From assembly GCF_041734735.1 (NCBI RefSeq), contig NC_134907.1:3953510-4017509 (forward strand): a stretch of 64,000 bases of DNA, given 5' to 3'. Below, one piece after another: positions 27,381 to 38,401 of this stretch. The position numbers were made by a program, and so were the translations under genes. Under the pieces are notes generated by a model. It was not told the DNA's origin and made no database searches. It saw nothing but the letters and a program-made list of their open reading frames with translations. The DNA is from Babylonia areolata. Its lineage: Eukaryota; Mollusca; Gastropoda; Neogastropoda; Buccinidae. Position 1 is the first letter of the stretch; the number at the start of each line of letters is the position of its first letter.

Positions 27381-30300
27381 AACAAGAACAAGCACAACAA
27401 CAAGCACAACAAAAAGTACAACAACAACAACAAGCACAACAACAACAATAAGAACAAGCACCACAAGTATAACAACAAGAATCACAACAACAACAAGAAC
27501 AAAAAGAAGCACAACAAGAATAACAAGCACAATAACAACAACACAGCAAGAAGCACAACAAGAAGCACAACACTAACAAGAAGCACAACAACAAAAACAA
27601 CAAGCACAACAACAACAAGCACAACAACAAAAACAACCACAACAATTATGACAACAGCAACACCAAGCACAACAACAACGACCACAACAACAACAACACT
27701 CCACAAAACTACATCAATCCCAAAAACAATAACAACTACAACAACAAGAAGCACAACAACAACAACAACAAATTGACAACAACAAGCACAACAAGAACAA
27801 CGACAGACACAACAACAAGCTCAATAACAACAACCAGCACAATAACAAGAAGCAGCACAACAACAACAACAAGCATAACAACAACAATAACAAGCACAAC
27901 AACAACAACAAGCACAACAATAATGACAACAAAAGCAAGAAGCACCTCAACAACAACAAAAAGCACAACAACAACAAGAACAAAAAGAAGCACCACAAGA
28001 ATAACAAGCACAATAATAACAACAACCACAACAATAACAACAAGCACAAGAAGAATCACAACAACAAGAATCACAACAACAAGAACCAAAACAAGCACAA
28101 CAACAACAACAAGCACAATAACAACAACAACAACAAGAAGCACATCAACAACTACAACAACACGAAGCACAACACGAACAACAAAAAGAAGAAGCAAAAC
28201 AACAACAACAACCAGCACAACAACAACAACAGTACAACAACAACAAGAAGCACAACAACAAAAAGAACAAGAAGCACAGCAACATCCAGCACAAAAACAA
28301 CAGGCACAACAACAACAACCAGCACAACAACAGTAACCTGCACAACAACAACCAGCACAACAAGAAGAAGCAGCACAACAAGAAGAAGCAGCACAACAAC
28401 ATCAACAAATACAAAAACAAGCACAAAAACAAGATCAAGCAGCAGAACTACAACAACAAGGAAAACAACAACAACAACAAGCAAAACAACAAAAACATTG
28501 ACAAACTGGACAACAACAAGCACATCAATAACAAGCACAACAAAAAAAGCACAACTACAACAAGTACAACAACAAGCACAACAAAAACAACAACAACAAT
28601 AACAACATGAAGAACAACAACAAGCACAACAAAAACAACAACAACAATAACAACATGAAGAACAACAACAACAAGCAGAACAACAACAACAAGTACAACA
28701 CCAACAAAAACAACAAGCGCAACAAAAACAACAACCACAACAACAACAAGCACAACAACAAAAACAACCACAACAATTATGACAACAGCAACACCAAGCA
28801 CAACAACAACGACCACAACAACAACAACACTCCACAAAACTACATCAATCCCAAAAACAATAACAACTACAACAACAAGAAGCACAACAACAACAACAAC
28901 AAATTGACAACAACAAGCACAACAAGAACAACGACAGACACAACAACAAGCTCAATAACAACAACCAGCACAATAACAAGAAGCAGCACAACAACAACAA
29001 CAAGCATAACAACAACAATAACAAGCACAACAACAACAACAAGCAAAACAATAATGACAACAAAAGCAAGAAGCACCTCAACAACAACAACAAAAAGCAC
29101 AACAACAACAAGAACAAAAAGAAGCACCACAAGAATAACAAGCACAATAATAACAACAACCACAACAATAACAACAAGCACAAGAAGAATCACAACAACA
29201 AGAATCACAACAACAAGAACCAAAACAAGCACAACAACAACAACAAGCACAATAACAACAACAACAACAAGAAGCACATCAACAACTACAACAACACGAA
29301 GCACAACACGAACAACAAAAAGAAGAAGCAAAACAACAACAACAACCAGCACAACAACAACAACAGTACAACAACAACAAGAAGCACAACAACAAAAAGA
29401 ACAAGAAGCACAGCAACATCCAGCACAAAAACAACAGGCACAACAACAACAACCAGCACAACAACAGTAACCTGCACAACAACAACCAGCACAACAAGAA
29501 GAAGCAGCACAACAAGAAGAAGCAGCACAACAACATCAACAAATACAAAAACAAGCACAAAAACAAGATCAAGCAGCAGAACTACAACAACAAGGAAAAC
29601 AACAACAACAACAAGCAAAACAACAAAAACATTGACAAACTGGACAACAACAAGCACATCAATAACAAGCACAACAAAAAAAGCACAACTACAACAAGTA
29701 CAACAACAAGCACAACAAAAACAACAACAACAATAACAACATGAAGAACAACAACAAGCACAACAAAAACAACAACAACAATAACAACATGAAGAACAAC
29801 AACAACAAGCAGAACAACAACAACAAGTACAACACCAACAAGCGCAACAAAAACAACAAGCACAACAACAAGCACAACAACAAAAACAACCACAACAATT
29901 ATGACAACAGCAACACCAAGCACAACAACAACGACCACAACAACAACAACACTCCACAAAACTACATCAATCCCAAAAACAATAACAACTACAACAACAA
30001 GAAGCACAACAACAACAACAACAACAAATTGACAACAACAAGCACAACAAGAACAACGACAGACACAACAACAAGCTCAATAACAACAACCAGCACAATA
30101 ACAAGAAGCAGCACAACAACAACAACAAGCATAACAACAACAATAACAAGCATAACAACAACAACAAGCACAACAATAATGACAACAAAAGCAAGAAGCA
30201 CCTCAACAACAACAACAAAAAGCACAACAACAACAAGAACAAAAAGAAGCACCACAAGAATAACAAGCACAATAATAACAACAACCACAACAATAACAAC

Positions 30301-33300
30301 AAGCACAAGAAGAATCACAACAACAAGAATCACAACAACAAGAACCAAAACAAGCACAACAACAACAACAAGCACAATAACAACAACAACAACAAGAAGC
30401 ACATCAACAACTACAACAACACGAAGCACAACACGAACAACAAAAAGAAGAAGCAAAACAACAACAACAACCAGCACAACAACAACAACAGTACAACAAC
30501 AACAAGAAGCACAACAACAAAAAGAACAAGAAGCACAGCAACATCCAGCACAAAAACAACAGGCACAACAACAACAACCAGCACAACAACAGTAACCTGC
30601 ACAACAACAACCAGCACAACAAGAAGAAGCAGCACAACAAGAAGAAGCAGCACAACAACATCAACAAATACAAAAACAAGCACAAAAACAAGATCAAGCA
30701 GCAGAACTACAACAACAAGGAAAACAACAACAACAACAAGCAAAACAACAAAAACATTGACAAACTGGACAACAACAAGCACATCAATAACAAGCACAAC
30801 AAAAAAAGCACAACTACAACAAGTACAACAACAAGCACAACAAAAACAACAACAACAATAACAACATGAAGAACAACAACAAGCACAACAAAAACAACAA
30901 CAACAATAACAACATGAAGAACAACAACAACAAGCAGAACAACAACAACAAGTACAACACCAACAAAAACAACAAGCGCAACAAAAACAACAACCACAAC
31001 AACAACAAGCACAACAACAAAAACAACCACAACAATTATGACAACAGCAACACCAAGCACAACAACAACGACCACAACAACAACAACACTCCACAAAACT
31101 ACATCAATCCCAAAAACAATAACAACTACAACAACAAGAAGCACAACAACAACAACAACAAATTGACAACAACAAGCACAACAAGAACAACGACAGACAC
31201 AACAACAAGCTCAATAACAACAACCAGCACAATAACAAGAAGCAGCACAACAACAACAACAAGCATAACAACAACAATAACAAGCACAACAACAACAACA
31301 AGCAAAACAATAATGACAACAAAAGCAAGAAGCACCTCAACAACAACAACAAAAAGCACAACAACAACAAGAACAAAAAGAAGCACCACAAGAATAACAA
31401 GCACAATAATAACAACAACCACAACAATAACAACAAGCACAAGAAGAATCACAACAACAAGAATCACAACAACAAGAACCAAAACAAGCACAACAACAAC
31501 AACAAGCACAATAACAACAACAACAACAAGAAGCACATCAACAACTACAACAACACGAAGCACAACACGAACAACAAAAAGAAGAAGCAAAACAACAACA
31601 ACAACCAGCACAACAACAACAACAGTACAACAACAACAAGAAGCACAACAACAAAAAGAACAAGAAGCACAGCAACATCCAGCACAAAAACAACAGGCAC
31701 AACAACAACAACCAGCACAACAACAGTAACCTGCACAACAACAACCAGCACAACAAGAAGAAGCAGCACAACAAGAAGAAGCAGCACAACAACATCAACA
31801 AATACAAAAACAAGCACAAAAACAAGATCAAGCAGCAGAACTACAACAACAAGCAAAACAACAACAACAACAAGCAAAACAACAAAAACATTGACAAACT
31901 GGACAACAACAAGCACATCAATAACAAGCACAACAAAAAAAGCACAACTACAACAAGTACAACAACAAGCACAACAAAAACAACAACAACAATAACAACA
32001 TGAAGAACAACAACAAGCACAACAAAAACAACAACAACAATAACAACATGAAGAACAACAACAACAAGCAGAACAACAACAACAAGTACAACACCAACAA
32101 GCGCAACAAAAACAACAAGCACAACAACAAGCACAACAACAAAAACAACCACAACAATTATGACAACAGCAACACCAAGCACAACAACAACGACCACAAC
32201 AACAACAACACTCCACAAAACTACATCAATCCCAAAAACAATAACAACTACAACAACAAGAAGCACAACAACAACAACAACAACAAATTGACAACAACAA
32301 GCACAACAAGAACAACGACAGACACAACACACAAAAAGAAGCACCACAAGAATAACAAGCACAATAATAACAACAACCACAACAATAACAACAAGCACAA
32401 GAAGAATCACAACAACAAGAATCACAACAACAAGAACCAAAACAAGCACAACAACAACAACAAGCACAATAACAACAACAACAACAAGAAGCACATCAAC
32501 AACTACAACAACACGAAGCACAACACGAACAACAAAAAGAAGAAGCAAAACAACAACAACAACCAGCACAACAACAACAACAGTACAACAACAACAAGAA
32601 GCACAACAACAAAAAGAACAAGAAGCACAGCAACATCCAGCACAAAAACAACAGGCACAACAACAACAACCAGCACAACAACAGTAACCTGCACAACAAC
32701 AACCAGCACAACAAGAAGAAGCAGCACAACAAGAAGAAGCAGCACAACAACATCAACAAATACAAAAACAAGCACAAAAACAAGATCAAGCAGCAGAACT
32801 ACAACAACAAGGAAAACAACAACAACAACAAGCAAAACAACAAAAACATTGACAAACTGGACAACAACAAGCACATCAATAACAAGCACAACAAAAAAAG
32901 CACAACTACAACAAGTACAACAACAGCTCAATAACAACAACCAGCACAATAACAAGAAGCAGCACAACAACAACAACAAGCATAACAACAACAATAACAA
33001 GCATAACAACAACAACAAGCACAACAATAATGACAACAAAAGCAAGAAGCACCTCAACAACAACAACAAAAAGCACAACAACAACAAGAACAAAAAGAAG
33101 CACCACAAGAATAACAAGCACAATAATAACAACAACCACAACAATAACAACAAGCACAAGAAGAATCACAACAACAAGAATCACAACAACAAGAACCAAA
33201 ACAAGCACAACAACAACAACAAGCACAATAACAACAACAACAACAAGAAGCACATCAACAACTACAACAACACGAAGCACAACACGAACAACAAAAAGAA

Positions 33301-34290
33301 GAAGCAAAACAACAACAACAACCAGCACAACAACAACAACAGTACAACAACAACAAGAAGCACAACAACAAAAAGAACAAGAAGCACAGCAACATCCAGC
33401 ACAAAAACAACAGGCACAACAACAACAACCAGCACAACAACAGTAACCTGCACAACAACAACCAGCACAACAAGAAGAAGCAGCACAACAAGAAGAAGCA
33501 GCACAACAACATCAACAAATACAAAAACAAGCACAAAAACAAGATCAAGCAGCAGAACTACAACAACAAGGAAAACAACAACAACAACAAGCAAAACAAC
33601 AAAAACATTGACAAACTGGACAACAACAAGCACATCAATAATAAGCACAACAAAAAAAGCACAACTACAACAAGTACAACAACAAGCACAACAAAAACAA
33701 CAACAACAATAACAACATGAAGAACAACAACAAGCACAACAAAAACAACAACAACAATAACAACATGAAGAACAACAACAACAAGCAGAACAACAACAAC
33801 AAGCACAACACCAACAAGCGCAACAAAAACAACAAGCACAACAACAACAAGCACAACAACAAAAACAACCACAACAATTATGACAACAGCAACACCAAGC
33901 ACAACAACAACGACCACAACAACAACAACACTCCACAAAACTACATCAATCCCAAAAACAATAACAACTACAACAACAAGAAGCACAACAACAACAACAA
34001 CAAATTGACAACAACAAGCACAACAAGAACAACGACAGACACAACAACAAGCTCAATAACAACAACCAGCACAATAACAAGAAGCAGCACAACAACAACA
34101 ACAAGCATAACAACAACAATAACAAGCACAACAACAACAACAAGCACAACAATAATGACAACAAAAGCAAGAAGCACCTCAACAACAACAACAAGCACAA
34201 CAAAAAGCACAACAACAAGCACAACAAAACGTACAACAACAAGCACAACAACAACAACAATAAGAACAAGCACCACAAGTATAACAACAA
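27381..34290. repeat. Higher-order repeat of about 1.13 kb, about six copies in two alternating forms
   Basis: The landmark ACAATTATGACAACAGC occurs at about 27643, 28774, 29896, 31033, 32155 and 33875. Spacings are 1131, 1122, 1137, 1122 and then 1720, the last interval holding a deleted extra copy. Each unit also carries CACTCCACAAAACTACATC, a CAGTAACCTGCAC block and an ACATTGACAAACTGGAC block. Short and long versions alternate, so the repeating block is a dimer of about 2.26 kb. Copies look almost identical. Confidence 0.92.
32157..33876. repeat. Internally deleted copies of the 1.13-kb unit
   Basis: Spacing of the ACATCAACAACTACAAC landmark falls from 1125-1134 to 958 and then 759 bases. 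One join lies near 32330, where GACAGACACAACAC runs straight into ACAAAAAGAAGCACC. A second lies near 32926, where GTACAACAAC runs into AGCTCAATAAC. Both bring together segments that are apart in the full unit. Confidence 0.82.
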
Positions 34291-35640
34291 GAATCACAAC
34301 AACAACAAGAACAAAAAGAAGCACAACAAGAATAACAAGCACAATAACAACAACAACAACACAGCAAGAAGCACAAAACTAACAAGAAGCACAACAACAA
34401 AAACAAACACAAGAACAACAACAAGCACAACAACAACTACAACAACAAGCACAACACCAACAACAACAAGAGACAACAACAACAACAAGAACAAAAAAGA
34501 AGCACAACAAGAATAACAAGCACAATAACAAGAAGCACAACAACAACAAAAACAAGAAGCACAGCAACATCCAGCACAAGAACCAGCACAACAACAACAA
34601 GCAAAACATCAGCAAGCACAACAAAAACCAGCGCAACAAAAACCAGCACACTAACAACAACCAGTACACCTACATCCAGAACAACAACATCAACCAGCAC
34701 AACAACAACAACAACAATAAGCATAACAACAAGAACCAGCGCAACAGCAAAAAGCACAGGAACAACCAGCACAACAACGACCAGCACAGCAACATCCAGC
34801 ACAATAACAAGAACCAGCACAACAACAACAACCGGCAAATGACAACAAAAGCAAGAAGCACCTCAACAACAACAACAAGCACAACAAAAAGCACAACAAC
34901 AAGCACAACAAAACGTACAACAACAAGCACAACAACAACAACAATAAGAACAAGCACCACAAGTATAACAACAAGAATCACAACAACAACAAGAACAAAA
35001 AGAAGCACAACAAGAATAACAAGCACAATAACAACAACAACACAGCAAGAAGCACAAAACTAACAAGAAGCACAACAACAAAAACAAACACAAGAAGAAC
35101 AACAAGCACAACAACAACTACAACAACAACAAGCACAACACCAACAACAACAAAAACAAGAAGGACAACAACAACAACAAGAACAAAAAGAAGCACAACA
35201 AGAATAACAAGCACAATAACAAGAAGCACAACAACAACAAAAACAAGAAGCACAGCAACATCCAGCACAAGAACCAGCACAACAACAACAAGCAAAACAT
35301 CAGCAAGCACAACAAAAACCAGCGCAACAAAAACCAGCACACTAACAACAACCAGTACACCTACATCCAGAACAACAACATCAACCAGCACAACAACAAC
35401 AACCGGCACAACAAGAAGAAGCAGCACAACAACAGCAACAACAAACACAAAAATAAGCACAACAACAAAAACAACAAGCAGAACAACAACAACAAGAACA
35501 TTGACAACAACAAGGAAAACAACAACAATAACAACAAGCACAACAACAAGTAAAACAACAACAACATTAACAAGCAGAAGAACAGAACAGTAAGCACATC
35601 ACTAACAAGCACAACAAGTACAACAACAACAAGCACAACA
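34261..35640. repeat. Tandem duplication of about 684 bp
   Basis: The landmark TAAGAACAAGCACCACAAG occurs at 34261 and 34945 (spacing 684). It is followed by the same order of blocks, ending in AACCAGTACACCTACATCC in both (near 34660 and 35350). The later part (35480-35640) carries the AACAGTAAGCACATCAC landmark, also found near 14275 and 17308. Confidence 0.82.
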
Positions 35641-36192
35641 AGCACAACAACAACAACCCCAAAAAGAATAACTACAATAAAGAGAAGCACAACAACAACA
35701 ACAACAAATTTGACAACAACAACAACGACAGGCACAACAACAACAAACACAACAACAACAAGCACAACAACAACAACAACAAGCACAACAACAACAATAA
35801 CAAGGACAACAACAAGTACAACAAAATAATAACAACAAGCACAAGAAGCACAACAACATGAAGAACAACAACAACAACATGAAGAACAACAACAACAAGT
35901 ACAACATCATCAAGCACAACAACAACAAGCATCACAACAACAAGCACAAAAACAACAAAAAGAAGCACAGCAACAAAAACAACAACCACAACAATTAGCA
36001 AAGCAACAAGAAAAAGCGCAACAACAACAAGAATCAAAAAAACAAGAAGCATAACAACAACAACAAGCAGCACAACAACAAAAACAACAACCACAACAAT
36101 TAGCAAAACAACAAGAACAAGCACAACAACAACAAGAATCATAAAAACAACAAGAAGCAAAACAACAAGAAGAACAAGAAGAAGCACAACAA
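35641..36192. repeat. Array with a local 105-114-bp tandem unit, left flank of the LINE
   Basis: The landmark CACAACAATTAGCAAA occurs near 35989 and 36094. It occurs again near 42984, on the other side of the LINE, followed by the same ACAAGAACAAGC and ATC blocks. With the LINE and one copy of its target repeat left out, the third copy lies about 114 bases after the second, so the LINE split this tandem series. Confidence 0.82.
36176..36192 (+). repeat. Target-site duplication, left copy
   Basis: AAGAAGAAGCACAACAA (17 bases, or 16 if the first A belongs to the tail) matches 42952-42968 exactly. It is array sequence, so some match could occur by chance. Its position directly after the A tail and the resumed tandem unit support a true duplication. 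Confidence 0.7.
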
Positions 36193-36497
36193 CAACAAGC
36201 CTTTATGGGTATCAGCCTGTCGATTTACACACTGAACGGTTGATTGATCATTGATTGGCTGGTTCACGTGTTAAAAGTGTGCATTGTTTTGTTTTTTTTG
36301 TTGTTTTTTTTGTTTGTTTGTTTTTTTTGTTTTTTTGACAGGTTCAAGTGCTTTTTTTTTTTTTTTTTTTTTTTTCTCCTCCTAGTTTCTAGTTTTGTTT
36401 TTGTTTTGTTTTTCTATTATTGTCATTACTAGTATTATATTTTTTTGCTTTGTGTAAATAACTCAACATAATCCTTTGCGCACACGAAGACAGTCTG

Positions 36498-36500
<3 letters not shown>

Positions 36501-36536
<36 letters not shown>
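36501..36536. repeat. (CA)18 microsatellite
   Basis: A pure CA run in the LINE leader, on the opposite strand sense to the GT run at 36755. Confidence 0.95.
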
Positions 36537-36538
<2 letters not shown>

Positions 36539-36752
36539 GTCGATTCTGTTACAACGGAAGTCACGAATGGCAAAAAGAAATGTCTACTCGTTCCCCTCTA
36601 TCTCCCCCCCCCCCGCCCCCCTGTTCCCACTGATGAATAACAAGCCACTGCTTTATGAAAAATGGAGCAGGGGGAAGAGGATAGGAAGGAAGGATGGAAG
36701 TTTTTAAAAAAATGATAAAAGGGGGTGGGGAAAAGTTAAAAAGAAAAAAGAG

Positions 36753-36754
<2 letters not shown>

Positions 36755-36791
<37 letters not shown>

Positions 36792-36804
36792 GGGGGGGGG
36801 GGGG
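36755..36804. repeat. (GT)n followed by G16
   Basis: About 17 GT units run into 16 consecutive G residues. C-rich runs at 36604-36621 could pair with the G run, and the CA run at 36501 with the GT run, but not both at once in a simple nested hairpin. Confidence 0.93.
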
Positions 36805-36884
36805 CGGGTGGAGGAATAAAGTACGCGTGTTAGCTTGTCCATTAATCATCTGGTTCATATTTTGCAGGGTGATTCACTGGTGAC

Positions 36885-36905
36885 TTGATTGATTGATTGA
36901 TTGAT
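36885..36905. repeat. (TTGA)5 microsatellite
   Basis: Five TTGA units followed by TCCATTTATTTG. A short tetranucleotide repeat in the LINE leader. Confidence 0.9.
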
Positions 36906-37775
36906 CCATTTATTTGTAAATACTTGTTGTGGTTTTATTTTATTTTATTTTTTTTTGGTCAGCCCGAACTGACAAAGTACTTAATGCCACGGTGTTCGTA
37001 AATATGTTGTGAAAAATGGATAGATAAACAATCTTTTTTTTTTTCTTTTTTTTTCTCGTTCACATGCTTGGACGGAATGCATATCAAAACACTTCACCCA
37101 TCTTCCCACCAGTACACACACACATACCCACGCACACACATGCGCCCACACACGCATGCGCGCACACACATGCACACCCCCGCTCCACATACATACACAC
37201 GGTTTCGTATTCAGACATTATCTATTGTTGTCTCTCGCGAATATTAATTTTTTTTTCTTTTGCTCTCCTTATTGAGAGACTGCTTTTTGAAGTTAACTGA
37301 AATCGTGCTTTTTTCGCCTGTCCGATTTGTGTGTGGGGTTGTGTTTGGCTTTTTGCGATGAGTCAGTCTTTTTGTGTTGTGAATCACTGTGCATGACCTA
37401 TTCGATTTGTGATGGTTGTGCTTGGTTGTTGTGAATCTTGGAGCAGGTCGGGTCGCAGGTGTGGCCTGCCTTTGCTCATGCTCTTGAGATAATTATATGC
37501 TTAGCTGATTATGTATGTTTTCGTTCCCGCTACACGCACGCATACACACACACTCACACACACGTACACGCACACGTACACACACACATACACACACACG
37601 TTCGCGCGAACTTGTACACAAAGGTGACTGCAGGCGAAGTGAGTAAGGTTGTGTTGCACGTGCTCCAGGTTCCCTTGACGGTTCGGGATCTCCGAGTGAG
37701 TTAAAAAATCAGAACATACTGGCACGAATGTTATGTGAATATTGTCTTAATTGTTTTGAGTTTTACTAATTTGTT

Positions 37776-37795
37776 AAAAAAAAAAAAAAAAAAAA
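37776..37795 (+). repeat. A20 homopolymer within the LINE leader
   Basis: Twenty A residues following TTTACTAATTTGTT. It could be the tail of an older small retroposon included in the leader, or simple slippage. No clear direct repeats were seen around it. Confidence 0.85.
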
Positions 37796-37874
37796 TCTGA
37801 AAAGAGAGAAAAAAAGAGAAGACAAAATCGCTCGCACGATTTTTACAAGTTTTGTACACACACGCGCGTTGACT

Positions 37875-37906
37875 TACACACACGCGCGCGCACACGCGCG
37901 CGCGTG

Positions 37907-37970
<64 letters not shown>
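37875..37970. repeat. 96-bp strictly alternating pyrimidine-purine tract
   Basis: Every step alternates pyrimidine and purine: TA, CA and CG units, a central CGCGCGTGTGCGCGC, then about 29 CA units. Such tracts, especially with a CG core, are prone to the Z-DNA form. It lies about 430 bases upstream of the ORF2 start. Confidence 0.92.
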
Positions 37971-37971
<1 letters not shown>

Positions 37972-38401
37972 CTTGTAAAAAATACTTTCCACGAGAATGG
38001 GAAGGAGTTTCGTGAAATACGGCTTTATGAAATCAAAATTTGTGCGATGTTGTGTTCCCTGATCGCCAAGGATGGTCAGAGGAAAACAGGTGTCTGTTTT
38101 TTTTTGTTTTTGTTTTTTGTTGTTTTTTTTTGTTTACTTGTTTGTTTTTCTTCTTTGCCAATGTATGTGTATTTTTATGTGAACGGAAAATATTTTGTCT
38201 TGTTTCTTTCTTTTTCATATATTTCATTTGACTTTCGCCAAATATTTGAGTGTCTGATGCTTCAGTTTGTAAAGAACAAGGAATTCATCATCGTTCTTGT
38301 TCTTTTTTCATTTCTTAGATTAGAAAAAATGGTACAGGTGGAAAATTTTGTTTTTGAAATATTAATGGTGCAATATGTGTGGTCCAATATACAATTCACT
38401 C

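Larger units (their letters stand above)
36201..38401 (+). other. LINE 5' leader, no ORF1 recognised
   Basis: 2.2 kb of mixed-composition sequence unlike the array. It holds long T tracts (36285-36410 and 38095-38150), several microsatellites, a C run (36604-36621), a G16 run, a TTGA repeat and an A20 run. No + frame has a recognisable ORF1 (no RNA-binding, coiled-coil or CCHC gag-like protein). The longest + frame here (37906-38409, 167 codons) starts in the CA repeat and matches nothing I know. It may be the element's 5' UTR, or partly other DNA carried along. The direct repeats place all of it inside the insertion. Confidence 0.65.

Noticed and set aside
327-36192. Giant polyglutamine (Q/A/E) protein encoded by the + strand
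   Set aside because: TAA stops are frequent in the Q frame. The phase shifts between the Q, N and T frames within short distances, recent duplicates differ by single-base indels, and no start, splice or conserved domain structure is seen.
36501-36808. Hairpin formed by the CA and C runs with the GT and G runs
   Set aside because: The order is CA, C, GT, G, which cannot nest both pairs. One pair alone is possible but not compelling.
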